From: Lichenihabitans sp033947565
Lineage (GTDB): Bacteria; Pseudomonadota; Alphaproteobacteria; Rhizobiales; Beijerinckiaceae
Length of the DNA: 64,000 nucleotides
Direction: 5' to 3'
NCBI RefSeq assembly: GCF_033947565.1
Contig: NZ_JARPVX010000004.1
Location: 62,001 to 126,000, forward strand
Positions 34,301 through 42,395 of this stretch are shown here, piece by piece. How positions within the stretch are numbered: the stretch's first letter is position 1; every line of letters begins with the position of its first letter. The position numbers and the translations under genes are program-made. The notes below the pieces were generated by a model. That model did no database searches. It was not told the origin of the DNA and worked only from the letters and a program-made list of their open reading frames with translations.

Positions 34301-34410
34301 GGCTTCTTGGAAGCGGATTCGAAATCGAAGTCTTCGACGCGGTTACCGCGGAGCACTACGACCCGGGTTTCCTCCGGGTGCGCGGCATCGATAAGCATTT
34401 TGTTGGCCAT
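31381..34410 (-). CDS. rne: Ribonuclease E
   Basis: Endoribonuclease that starts mRNA decay and matures rRNA and tRNA, and scaffolds the degradosome. The protein has 1009 residues. The S1 RNA-binding domain is split: residues about 1-106 and from RRHYKIQEVIKRRQ at about 297 on. A 190-residue acidic and Arg-rich insertion lies between, as in other alphaproteobacterial RNase E. Catalytic Asp residues are in VAIDVNSGRST and VVDFIDMDES. The zinc link is CPHCMG. The C-terminal third is disordered with a run of nine arginines (GGGRRRRRRRRRG) and ends with a GWW motif. It has a long, divergent upstream region. Confidence 0.96.
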   Translation of the reverse strand: MANKMLIDAAHPEETRVVVLRGNRVEDFDFESASKKPLRGNIYLAKVTRVEPSLQAAFIEYGGNRHGFLAFSEIHPDYYQIPVADRQALLDEEARAHREEDDEQRQTAPRRSRRRRHNGRGRGGEEGAAPESEAAPVDGQGAGEAHDASPSEQPGVAVASDDVEPQALLTPEAAAEAEAVRDETAPIDEQATPEGEASEPDRGNPDDAARSPAIPASAYEPDDHRIVEDSPAVEAGFVQDVATPTVETLEVNEPGRPEAGEDETAHTDDQDAHEDEAVEQLGGDALEDVPVRAPRLRRHYKIQEVIKRRQILLVQVVKEERGNKGAALTTYLSLAGRYSVLMPNTARGGGISRKITDSDDRKRLKAIAGELEVPEGMGIILRTAGAARGEGEVKRDFEYLLRMWETVRELTLRSSAPMLVYEEGSLIKRAIRDLYSKEIDEIVVAGDEGYREAKEFMRLLMPSQVRSVVAYRDPQPIFAKSGAEAQLDAMFSNQVTLKSGGYLVINQTEALVAIDVNSGRSTREHNIEDTAVRTNLEAADEVARQLRLRDLAGLIVVDFIDMDESRNNRAVEKRMKDALKNDRARIQIGRISHFGLLEMSRQRIRTGVLEGSTVLCPHCMGAGTVRSTSSIALHVLRVLEDNLIRSNAFNLVVRTPMDVALYILNQKRPHLTDLESRFGVSLTVTADASLTGTVYHAIDRGEEATPVVAPKREALGYNGGTEDEILEVEVEEIEAEVVVEETAESLETDVTASEAGSNEDGEGEGGGRRRRRRRRRGRDRGPSSVEADGDQPSDTGMEVLARAEGDLPEGDFRADDDIASDARNAPAPALVAADDAVVAVAEAAAEPVAAQAEVTEAEGAEAVAEPTPRRRSRRRAAPQAEAAEKAPEAEVAPAAPRRSRRSRSRAVVEEPSLDLAVPADVPPTEAYAMDAPSADRDIGADTVKNHPADAVETPAEEPALPGLVTAAEAPAGDEGLTAPAATPEPDADEPSRPKRSGWWQRAKATITGE

Positions 34411-34444
34411 GGGAAACTCGTTTTGGGCGCGTGGCCGAGCCGGA

Positions 34445-34472
34445 GACCTCAGCGACCGGCCGACCTGAGGTC
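34445..34472 (-). repeat. Inverted repeat in rne leader
   Basis: GACCTCAG and CTGAGGTC, an 8-bp perfect stem with a 12-base GC-rich loop, ending 34 bases upstream of the rne start. In E. coli, RNase E controls its own mRNA through leader hairpins; this element could serve similarly, by inference. Confidence 0.4.
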
Positions 34473-34814
34473 GGTGGCGTCGAGTGCAGTCCCATGCAGC
34501 GGCGTCGCACGAAAGGATGGGGAAAAGCGTGGTGGTCCGTCCAGAGCCGGACCGGTGGAACGGTGTGGCCGAAATCGGCCGGGCGGTCCGCCATGGCTCC
34601 CGAGGGGCCGACGAAGCGGAGATGACCCGCCGCTTGCTGCGGCGCGCCTTCCGTCTTCATCGTCATACCCCGATCCGGGAGGCTCATGGCCTACAACCCT
34701 TCAAACCAGCGACCGCGAATGGATCACTTCATTCGGGCGGGCGACATGCGACCGTAGGCCGGCGTGAAATGCCGAGCGGCACCGCAAACCCCTGAACCAT
34801 CAAGGAGGCGGACC

Positions 34815-35006
34815 GTGCCCCGTGCCGGTCGCATCGACGAAGACTGCGCTTCCATCGACCGCGACCTGTTGCGTCGAAGCCCGAATGCAAGGGAGATAAT
34901 CAGCTTGCCATCGGTTTGGCAAGGATGGGTCGCCGGGTTGGTGTCCGACAGCCCCGCATGGCCGTGGTTGGAGCAGGAGAATGCGAAAGCCTCACTCGAG
35001 CCATGA
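34815..35006 (+). CDS. Possible 63-codon small gene
   Basis: A frame starting at GTG 34815 with a perfect AAGGAGG seven bases upstream, encoding 63 residues with no signal peptide, one Cys and a Trp-rich C-terminal part (SVWQGWVAGL, AWPWLEQENA). No family is recognised. The ribosome site is the main support. It overlaps by 26 bases, in another frame, a 24-codon frame (34981-35055) that also has a purine-rich site upstream. Confidence 0.22.
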   Translation: MPRAGRIDEDCASIDRDLLRRSPNAREIISLPSVWQGWVAGLVSDSPAWPWLEQENAKASLEP

Positions 35007-35143
35007 TCTCGGCCAAGAAGCCGTCCCGGTGCTGTTGGCAGAGGCAGACTTGTAAGCGTGGCACGCCTTGATACAACGTCGACCGTGCGGTTCCGGCCGG
35101 CGGTGCGATCCGTCCATGACCGCAGGAGCGGGGCGCCAGGGCC

Positions 35144-37156
35144 GTGATGGCTTTCTCGTCCGGCTTGCGGCCACAGGACCACGTGTTGCTGATCGATCTC
35201 GGCGTCGAACCCCCCATCGAAGCGAGTGGCCGGCGCCATGCCGCCTTCGACCGGCGGCGCGTGTCGCTGCGCTGGATGTTCGGCACCATCCTGACGGGCC
35301 TGGTCGGTGGCGGGCTGATCGGCCTCGCCATCTACGCGTCGCTCGAACAGAACGCGATCGCGCCCCGTCAGCCTGATTTTGTCGCGAGCGTACCCGTCGA
35401 GCCCGCGAGCGGGCCCGACGACGGGCCGCGTCGCGCCGACCGCCTGATCAAGAACGCCGACATCGTGGCCGACAAGCAGACCTTCTCGGCGCCTGTCACC
35501 GTGGCGGTGGGCGACAAACAGGTGATGCGCACGCAAAGTTTCACCCGTGTGTCGACGACGCTGGCGCTCGCCCCGACGGGCTTCGCCGACCAGGTGCCGG
35601 ACTTCAACCCGATGAAGCTGCTGGCGGGCAATGACCAATCGCCGGCCGAAGGGCCGATCGATCCCGGCCCCGCCCTCGACGACAGCGACATGTCTTTCAC
35701 GGTGAAAGACCTCTCGACCGCGGACCCGAGCCACTTCAGCGGCGGCCTCGGCAAGGAGGAGGTGCAGGCGCAGGTGTCCGAATTCCTGCGCGGGGCCGAA
35801 AGCCCCAGCGACAAGCTCACCATGCTGCCGGCGCAGATGCTGTTGATGCGTACCAGCCGCGCCAGCTTGAATTTCGCCGGCACGCTCGGTTTTGCGGCGC
35901 CGGAAAACCCTTTGGCGAACCCGTTCTCCTCCATCGAGGTCAAGATGGTGCCGGAGAACGTCACCGTGGTGCAGCAATCGATGCGCGGCCACGAAGGCGC
36001 CGACACGGCCGAGCGCCTGGTGGTGCTCCGCCACGGCGAGACCCTGGAAGGCGTGCTGCAGGCCAATGGCGCCGATGCGGCTGCCGTGCGTGGCATCGTG
36101 ACGGCTTTTGGCGCTCGTCGCGGCGAGGCCCCGGTGGCCGAAGGGCGCCGCCTCCGGTTGCTGATCGTCGGACGTAGCGGCAAGTCCGCCGGCCAGATCG
36201 CGCGTGTGGCGGTATATGCCGACGAGACCCTTGAGACCACGGTGGCGCTCGAGGATTCGGGTGACTACGTGCAGGTGTCCCGCCTCGAAGCCAAGCCGGT
36301 CGTGGCCGCGAAGCCGAAGGACGACGATGACGAGGACGACGATGCCGGCGGCATGCGGCTTTACCAGAGCTTGTACGAAACGGCTCTGAAACAGGGCATC
36401 CCGAAGCCCATCATCGACGACCTTGTTCGCATTTTCGGCAACGATGTGGATTTCCAGCGCTCGGTGTCGGCCGGAGACACCCTGGACTGTTTTTATGCCG
36501 ACGCCGACCAGGACAGCCATGACGAACTGCTGTTCGCCTCCGTGACGGTCCATAACGAGAGCTATCGCTATTACCGCTTCCAGGATCCCGAGGGCAGCGT
36601 CGATTATTTCGACGAGAATGGCCGTGCCACGCAGAAATTCCTGATTCGCAAGCCCGTGCCGGTCGGCGAGGTGACGTCCGGCTTCGGCATGCGGTTCCAT
36701 CCGGTGCTGGGTTACAGCCGACCCCATACGGGGGTCGATTGGGGCGCCCCGATCGGCACGCCGATCCTGGCGGCAGGCAGCGGCGTGCTGCTCACGGTCG
36801 AGCGGAGCTCGAGTTATGGCAACCATATCGAGATCCAGCATCCGAACGGCTATGTGACGACCTATTCGCACATGTCGGGATTCGCGCGCGGCATGGCGGA
36901 CGGCACGCATGTGCGGCAGGGCCAGGTGATCGGTTACCTCGGCCAGACCGGGCTCGCGACGGGACCGCACCTGCACTACGAAGTGATCGTCAACGGCCAC
37001 TTCGTCGATCCGATGCGGGTGAAGCTCGCCCGGACCCGCGAAATGGACGGCAAGATGATGACGAGCTTCAAGAAAGAGCACGACCGCATCAATGCCCTGA
37101 TGGCGAGCGCCCCCAACGCGATGCCGGACCTCGGCACGCACGCGGCCGCCAATTAG
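35144..37156 (+). CDS. M23 family peptidoglycan endopeptidase, membrane-anchored
   Basis: A 670-residue periplasmic hydrolase. A short cytoplasmic N-terminus is followed by one membrane segment (about residues 43-65), a long linker, a LysM/OapA-like segment near residue 295 (RHGETLEGVLQANGADAAAV), a highly acidic run (DDDDEDDD near 392) and the C-terminal M23 domain. Zinc ligands His528 and Asp532 are in HTGVD and His609/His611 in HLHYE, so catalysis looks intact. It probably cuts cross-bridges during growth or division. Start is GTG 35144 or ATG 35147. Divergent from rne. Confidence 0.92.
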   Translation: MMAFSSGLRPQDHVLLIDLGVEPPIEASGRRHAAFDRRRVSLRWMFGTILTGLVGGGLIGLAIYASLEQNAIAPRQPDFVASVPVEPASGPDDGPRRADRLIKNADIVADKQTFSAPVTVAVGDKQVMRTQSFTRVSTTLALAPTGFADQVPDFNPMKLLAGNDQSPAEGPIDPGPALDDSDMSFTVKDLSTADPSHFSGGLGKEEVQAQVSEFLRGAESPSDKLTMLPAQMLLMRTSRASLNFAGTLGFAAPENPLANPFSSIEVKMVPENVTVVQQSMRGHEGADTAERLVVLRHGETLEGVLQANGADAAAVRGIVTAFGARRGEAPVAEGRRLRLLIVGRSGKSAGQIARVAVYADETLETTVALEDSGDYVQVSRLEAKPVVAAKPKDDDDEDDDAGGMRLYQSLYETALKQGIPKPIIDDLVRIFGNDVDFQRSVSAGDTLDCFYADADQDSHDELLFASVTVHNESYRYYRFQDPEGSVDYFDENGRATQKFLIRKPVPVGEVTSGFGMRFHPVLGYSRPHTGVDWGAPIGTPILAAGSGVLLTVERSSSYGNHIEIQHPNGYVTTYSHMSGFARGMADGTHVRQGQVIGYLGQTGLATGPHLHYEVIVNGHFVDPMRVKLARTREMDGKMMTSFKKEHDRINALMASAPNAMPDLGTHAAAN

Positions 37157-37586
37157 GCCGAACTCGGGCGCTCGTCCGCTGCCTCTCTGACGCGCTCAGC
37201 GGCTTGATCGTGGAGATCGTGACCTGCACGCGTGCATCGACACCATCAGGATCCGCCGCAGCAACCTTTGCCCGAATCTCTGACGCCAGGATAAAGCGTG
37301 AGGCAACGCTCGACCGGGCTCTCGCCGGTGACGTAGCTGATCGGCTCGGTTTCCCGCTAACAATTGTGGTATGGGCCTGTTGTGCACTTTGGCGGGCGGT
37401 TCCGTGCTGATCGCGAAGCAGGACGGCACCGGGCGCCGCGCGGTACTTTCCGGTGCGCCCAGGGTCTTCGGAGGGGGCGCCGGCTCTGCGGCAACGTGCG
37501 CAGCCTCCAGGGCTTGGCCAGCCGCGTTGCCTCGTGTGTCGATGCGTCGGTCGCAGCGTTGCGGCTCGTGAGTTGAGGGAACGGCC
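37157..37586. other. 430-base region without a recognised gene
   Basis: Between the M23 gene and DUF3429 gene, both on the plus strand. Short frames exist on both strands but none has both a ribosome site and a plausible protein. The AT-richer stretch CGCTAACAATTGTGGTAT near 37355 is the likeliest promoter area for the downstream gene. No tRNA or terminator was recognised. Confidence 0.5.
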
Positions 37587-38030
37587 ATGATGAAGTCTGA
37601 CGATCCCTGGTTGCCGTTCAGCCTCGGTTTTGCAGGCCTGATCCCGTTCTGGGGGCTCGCTCTCGCGCATGGGGCCGGCGTGCCGCTCGGAGCCAGCACG
37701 GCGGCGCCGCTGACGGCGCTCGCCACCTATGCGGCGACGGTCCTGTCGTTTCTGGGCGGCATCCGCTGGGGCCTCGCGATCCGCACCGATAATCAATCTC
37801 TTGCGGCCCGCGATTATGCGGCTTCGGTGATCCCGCAGATCCTCGGCTGGGCGGCGCTGGCGCTTGCGGATCCCTGGCGTCTGGTGACCCTGGCAGGGCT
37901 GCTGGTGGTGCTCGGGCTGCTCGACCACGACCTTGTCACGCGCGGCATGGCGCCGGCCTGGTTCGGCCGGCTGCGCTTCGTGCTGAGCGTAGGGGCCGGC
38001 GCGGCGCTGTTGCTGGCCGCAAGCGGCTGA
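37587..38030 (+). CDS. DUF3429 membrane protein
   Basis: A 147-residue inner-membrane protein with about four to five membrane segments and the family pattern LGFAGLIPFWGLALA, then SFLGGIRWGLAIR near residue 54 and ILGWAALALADPWR. DUF3429 has no known biochemical role. The start codon is ATG 37587, or the second ATG one codon later. Its stop lies 10 bases from that of the convergent phosphatase gene. Confidence 0.85.
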   Translation: MMKSDDPWLPFSLGFAGLIPFWGLALAHGAGVPLGASTAAPLTALATYAATVLSFLGGIRWGLAIRTDNQSLAARDYAASVIPQILGWAALALADPWRLVTLAGLLVVLGLLDHDLVTRGMAPAWFGRLRFVLSVGAGAALLLAASG

Positions 38031-38040
38031 GCGCGGGCGG

Positions 38041-38868
38041 CTAGCGCTCCAGGCGAAGGCGCCGCTCGAGTTCGACGAGGTCGAAGTCCCGGGCCACGAA
38101 GCCGTCGAAGGCCCGCTGCATCGTGGCCGATACGCTGCGGCCCTCGATGGTGGCGACCAGCAGGGCTTCGCGCACCAGTGCCGGCCGGTCGGGCTCGCCG
38201 ACCGCCTGCAGGAACGTCACGTCCAATCCATCGAGGACGGCCGCGGTCAAGATGCCGGACCGGTACGCCCCCGTGTCGATCGAGATCCGGTGCGGCCGCA
38301 TTTCGGGCTTGTCGCCCATGATGGTGTGACCGTGCACGACCCGTCGCGGCAGCAGGCCGTCGTGATGCAGGAACTCCTCGCGAATCCAGATCAGGTCGTG
38401 CTGGAGTTGGTCCTCGATGGCGATGCCGGGGCGGATGCCGGCATGCACGAAGAGATAGCGGCCATTGTCATGGAATAACGGCAGGCTGGCCAGAAAGGCG
38501 GCATGGCGGTGCAGGCCGGGATCGGTACGCCAGGCCCCGTCGCGGTCCGTCCCATAACTGCGGATCGTGTGCCAGAACAGCTGCCAGGCCCAGTCGGGCA
38601 CCTCACGCCCGTCCGTGACGGCATGGACGAATAGGTCGTCGTGGTTGCCGCGGATCGGCACGAAGGAATCTCCCGCGCGGCGCGGGCCGGCCATCACGCG
38701 CTCGACCACGCCGAACGAATCGGGGCCGCGATCCATGTAATCGCCGGTGAAGACGATTTTGGCGGGCGTGCCGCGGCGGGCCGCATCTGCCTCGATGAGG
38801 GTCAGCAGCTGGTCGAGCAGGTCGAGCCGGCCGTGGATGTCGCCGATCGCATAGGTGGTGGGAGCCAT
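38041..38868 (-). CDS. Ser/Thr-type metallophosphoesterase
   Basis: A 275-residue protein phosphatase-like enzyme of the calcineurin superfamily. All metal-binding signatures are present: GDIHGRLDLLD (residues 8-18), GDYMDRGPDS near 42, RGNHDD near 76, then VHAG near 145 and VVHGHTIMG near 180. The pattern matches bacterial PPP phosphatases that act on phosphoproteins or small phosphates (ApaH-like). The ATG at 38868 is preferred; a longer start adds 17 residues. It is divergent from an adenylate cyclase gene. Confidence 0.9.
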   Translation of the reverse strand: MAPTTYAIGDIHGRLDLLDQLLTLIEADAARRGTPAKIVFTGDYMDRGPDSFGVVERVMAGPRRAGDSFVPIRGNHDDLFVHAVTDGREVPDWAWQLFWHTIRSYGTDRDGAWRTDPGLHRHAAFLASLPLFHDNGRYLFVHAGIRPGIAIEDQLQHDLIWIREEFLHHDGLLPRRVVHGHTIMGDKPEMRPHRISIDTGAYRSGILTAAVLDGLDVTFLQAVGEPDRPALVREALLVATIEGRSVSATMQRAFDGFVARDFDLVELERRLRLER

Positions 38869-39018
38869 GCCGTGCCGTGTAGGGATTGCGCCACGACCTT
38901 GCAATGGCGCTTCGTGCATGGGCCCGCGTCTCCGCCGACGCGAGGACAGGCTCGGCGATCCCGCCTATGGTGCATTGCGGACCGCCCGATGCGGCGGGGT
39001 CACGCGAGGAGGGGCGGC

Positions 39019-40221
39019 ATGGCGGTAGCGGAAGGGCATTGGCCCCAAGCCAGAACGGCGATCCTCGATTGGCTGGTCCGAGACCTGTCATCCCAACCTT
39101 TCTTCGACAATCTGCTGGTCGACCTGTGTACGCGGCTGCATGCCGAGGGCGTGCCGATCGCCCGTTCCATGCTGATCGTGCGGACCAACCACCCGGAGTG
39201 GATGGGCGCCCGGATGATCTGGCGCCCGGGACTCGCGCAGGCCGAAATGCGCACCGTCGACTACGACGCCCTGCTGCAGGACGCCTACCTGCAAAGCCCG
39301 TTGAAGGCGGTGCACGACGGGGTCGACGTCCTCCGGCGCCCATTGGCGTCGACCGACCCCACCGAGGATGATTTCGCCCTCCTGACCGACCTGCGCCGCG
39401 ACGGGATGACCGACTACGCGATCTTCGCGCTGTTGTTTACCCGAGGCGAGCGCCACGCCATCAGCTTCGCCTCCGATCGGCCGGGCGGTTTTTCGCCGGA
39501 CGACATGCGGGTGCTGACCGACATCCTCCCGGTCGTCACGCTGTTGATCGAAAGCCGTATGCGCAATCGGCTTGCCCGAACGTTTCTCGAAACCTATGTC
39601 GGCCCGCATGCGAGCCGCGAGATCCTGGCGGGCGCGACGCGGCGCGGCAGCGGATCGACGGTTGAAGCCGTCATCGTGATCTGCGACCTGCGCGGCTTCA
39701 CGTCGATTTCCGAGCTTTGGCCGCGCGACGACGTGATCGCCATGCTGAACGAGTATTTCGACGCCGTATCCGAGCCGGTGGACCGGCATGGCGGCGAGAT
39801 CCTGAAGTTCATGGGCGACGGCCTCCTGGCCATCTTCCCGCTGTCGCGGCCCGAGGCGCCGGCCGAAGCCCTCCAAGCCGTTCTGGAGGCCCGCGTCGCC
39901 ATGACGGCCCTCAACCACCATCGCGAGCAACGCGGCCTGCAGCGGCTCGGCTACGGGGTCGGGGTTCATGTCGGCGACGTGATGTACGGCAATATCGGAT
40001 CCCGCAAGCGGCTCGACTTCACGGTCATCGGGCCGGCCGTCAACGTCGCGTCGCGGCTCGAATCACTGACCAAGTCGGTGGGGCATTCGATCCTTCTGTC
40101 CGGCGCCTTTGTGGCGGCGGCCGGCCTCGACGACGAGGTCGAGCCGTTGGGGGCGCGCGATCTGCCGGGCGTCGCGCGGCCGACCGATGTGTTCGCCCTG
40201 AAGGACGAGCCGGGCGCCTGA
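39019..40221 (+). CDS. Class III adenylate/guanylate cyclase
   Basis: A 400-residue cytoplasmic cyclase. The N-terminal part (about 1-190) resembles the GAF-like input region often seen in rhizobial adenylate cyclases. The catalytic domain (about 210-385) carries the two metal-binding aspartates Asp223 (VICDLRGFTS) and Asp267 (KFMGDGLLAIF), 44 residues apart, and the transition-state segment GPAVNVASRLESL. It should make cAMP, though a cGMP product is not excluded. The ATG at 39019 is preceded by GAGGAGG. It lies 202 bases upstream of the prkA operon on the same strand. Confidence 0.92.
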   Translation: MAVAEGHWPQARTAILDWLVRDLSSQPFFDNLLVDLCTRLHAEGVPIARSMLIVRTNHPEWMGARMIWRPGLAQAEMRTVDYDALLQDAYLQSPLKAVHDGVDVLRRPLASTDPTEDDFALLTDLRRDGMTDYAIFALLFTRGERHAISFASDRPGGFSPDDMRVLTDILPVVTLLIESRMRNRLARTFLETYVGPHASREILAGATRRGSGSTVEAVIVICDLRGFTSISELWPRDDVIAMLNEYFDAVSEPVDRHGGEILKFMGDGLLAIFPLSRPEAPAEALQAVLEARVAMTALNHHREQRGLQRLGYGVGVHVGDVMYGNIGSRKRLDFTVIGPAVNVASRLESLTKSVGHSILLSGAFVAAAGLDDEVEPLGARDLPGVARPTDVFALKDEPGA

Positions 40222-40423
40222 CGCGTCGGTCTGCCGGCAAAGCGCGGCAGGAAGTCAACACGGTTCACGAAACCGCCACATGGCAGCCATGGCGACCCGA
40301 TGTCATGCTGGCATCTGGCCCGGGTTGTGCAAGACTCAGCGATGAAGCCCATGGGGAACGTGGGGGGGAGCCCAGGGGCATCAGGTATCCGGCAGTCCGA
40401 GTTTTCTCGGAGGGAAGGACCAC

Positions 40424-42367
40424 ATGTCGATGGAAGACGTCTTCGAGAGCTTCGCCCGATCCTACGATTCCCGCAAAGCGGCCGAGATGTCGCTTTCGGA
40501 CTACCTGCAGGCGTGCCGCAACGATCCGATGATGACGGCTTCGGCCCCCGAACGCATCCTGGCGGCGATCGGCGAACCCACCATGATCGACACCGCCCGG
40601 GAAGCGCGCCTCGGTCGTGTGTTCATGAACCGCACCATCCGGGTTTATCCCGCCTTTGCGGAATTCTACGGCATGGAGGAAACGATCGAGCGGATCGTCT
40701 CCTTCTTCCGCCACGCCGCCCAGGGGCTCGAGGAGCGCAAGCAGATCCTTTACCTGCTAGGGCCTGTCGGCGGCGGCAAGTCGTCGTTGGCCGAGCGCTT
40801 GAAGGCGTTGATCGAGGCCTATCCGGTTTATGCCCTTAAGGCCGGCGACGAGGTGAGCCCCGTCTTCGAAAGCCCCCTCGGATTGTTCGACCCGGACCGC
40901 ATGGGGCCCATGCTGGAGGAGCGTTACGGCATCCCCAAGCGCCGCCTCACCGGTTTGATGAGCCCCTGGGCGGTCAAGCGTCTCGACGAGTTCGAAGGCG
41001 ACATTTCGCGCTTCACCGTGGTCAAGATGAACCCGTCGCGGTTGCGCCAGATCGCGGTCGCCAAGACGGAGCCCGGCGACGAGAACAACCAGGATATCTC
41101 CTCGCTGGTCGGCAAGGTGGATATCCGCCGGCTCGAGACGCTGAGCCAGGCCGATCCCGATGCCTACAGCTATTCGGGCGGCCTCAACCGCGCCAACCAG
41201 GGCATGCTCGAATTCGTCGAGATGTTCAAAGCGCCGATCAAGATGCTGCATCCGCTGCTGACCGCCACCCAGGAAGGCAATTACGTCGGCACGGAGAACA
41301 TCGGCGCCATCCCGTTCACCGGCATCATCATGGCCCACTCGAACGAGGCCGAGTGGCAGAGTTTTCGCACCAACAAGAACAACGAAGCCTTCATCGACCG
41401 GATCTACGTCATCAAGGTGCCGTACTGCCTTCGCGTCACGGAGGAAAAGCTGATCTACGAGAAGCTGATCCGCGACTCCGAACTGACGGGAGCCCCTTGC
41501 GCGCCGGGTACTCTCGAGATGCTGGCGCGTTTCTCGGTGCTGTCGCGCCTCAGGATCCACGAGAACTCGAACCTGTTCTCGAAGATGCGGGTGTATGACG
41601 GCGAAAGCCTGCGCGAGGTCGATCCGCGCGCCCGATCGATGCAGGAATACAAGGATTCGGCCGGCGTCGACGAGGGCATGGACGGCATCTCGACGCGCTT
41701 CGCCTTCAAGGTGCTGGCCGCGACCTTCAATCACGACGTGTCCGAGGTGGTGGCCGATCCGGTGCACCTGATGTACGTGCTGGAACAGTCGATCCGCCGC
41801 GAGCAATTGCCGGCCGACACCGAGAAGCGCTACCGCGAGTTCATCAAGGCCGACCTCGCGCCGCGCTATGCCGAGTTCATCGGCCACGAGATCCAGAAAG
41901 CCTATCTCGAATCCTACCACGACTACGGGCAGAACCTGTTCGACCGCTACGTCGATTACGCGGATGCCTGGATCGAGGACCAGGACTTCAAGGATCCCGA
42001 CACCGGGCAACTGCTCAACCGTGAGTTGCTCAACGGGGAGCTCACCAAGGTCGAGAAGCCGGCCGGCATCGCCAACCCCAAGGACTTTCGCAACGAGGTG
42101 GTGAAGTTCTCGCTGCGGGCCCGGGCCGGCAACGGCGGCCGCAACCCGTCCTGGACCAGCTACGAGAAGATCCGCGAAGTGATCGAGCGCCGCATGTTCA
42201 GCCAGGTGGAAGAACTGCTGCCGGTGATCTCCTTCTCGTCGAAACGCGATAGCGACACCGAAAAGAAGCACGGCCAGTTCGTCGAGCGCATGGTGGCGCG
42301 CGGCTATACCGAGCGACAGGTGCGCCGTCTCGTCGAATGGTACATGCGGGCCAAGCAGGCCGGATGA
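40424..42367 (+). CDS. prkA: Serine protein kinase PrkA (YeaG)
   Basis: A 647-residue AAA+ ATPase/kinase. Walker A GPVGGGKSS is at about residue 113, preceded by RTIRVYPAFAEFYGMEE. A sensor region (EGNYVGTENIGAIPF) and a C-terminal PrkA domain follow. It is the first of the conserved prkA-yeaH-spoVR group. In enteric bacteria, YeaG with YeaH acts in nitrogen starvation and stationary phase; in Bacillus, PrkA affects sporulation. A GGAGGGAAGGA ribosome site precedes the ATG. Confidence 0.94.
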   Translation: MSMEDVFESFARSYDSRKAAEMSLSDYLQACRNDPMMTASAPERILAAIGEPTMIDTAREARLGRVFMNRTIRVYPAFAEFYGMEETIERIVSFFRHAAQGLEERKQILYLLGPVGGGKSSLAERLKALIEAYPVYALKAGDEVSPVFESPLGLFDPDRMGPMLEERYGIPKRRLTGLMSPWAVKRLDEFEGDISRFTVVKMNPSRLRQIAVAKTEPGDENNQDISSLVGKVDIRRLETLSQADPDAYSYSGGLNRANQGMLEFVEMFKAPIKMLHPLLTATQEGNYVGTENIGAIPFTGIIMAHSNEAEWQSFRTNKNNEAFIDRIYVIKVPYCLRVTEEKLIYEKLIRDSELTGAPCAPGTLEMLARFSVLSRLRIHENSNLFSKMRVYDGESLREVDPRARSMQEYKDSAGVDEGMDGISTRFAFKVLAATFNHDVSEVVADPVHLMYVLEQSIRREQLPADTEKRYREFIKADLAPRYAEFIGHEIQKAYLESYHDYGQNLFDRYVDYADAWIEDQDFKDPDTGQLLNRELLNGELTKVEKPAGIANPKDFRNEVVKFSLRARAGNGGRNPSWTSYEKIREVIERRMFSQVEELLPVISFSSKRDSDTEKKHGQFVERMVARGYTERQVRRLVEWYMRAKQAG

Positions 42368-42395
42368 GTGGCGCCGGGCCGAGAAGCGATCAGCG

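Larger units (their letters stand above)
34411..35143. other. 733-base divergent region between rne and the M23 gene
   Basis: No convincing long gene. On the rne side it should hold the rne promoter and a long leader, and it contains one strong inverted repeat (34445-34472). On the plus strand there are two short frames with good ribosome sites (34815-35006 and 34981-35055), both without a known family. No tRNA-like structure was seen. Confidence 0.6.

Noticed and set aside
34343..34687. Minus-strand frame upstream of and overlapping rne
   Set aside because: No ribosome site; runs through the inverted repeat of the rne leader; low-complexity residues only.
32323..34767. Plus-strand frame of about 810 codons opposite rne
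   Set aside because: Shadow of the RNase E gene; no ribosome site, no domain, and biased composition.
34724..37141. Minus-strand frame of about 800 codons opposite the M23 gene
   Set aside because: Shadow of a gene with intact zinc ligands on the other strand.
37364..37576. Short plus-strand frames before the DUF3429 gene
   Set aside because: No convincing ribosome site, no signal peptide and Arg/Gly-rich composition; treated as non-coding.
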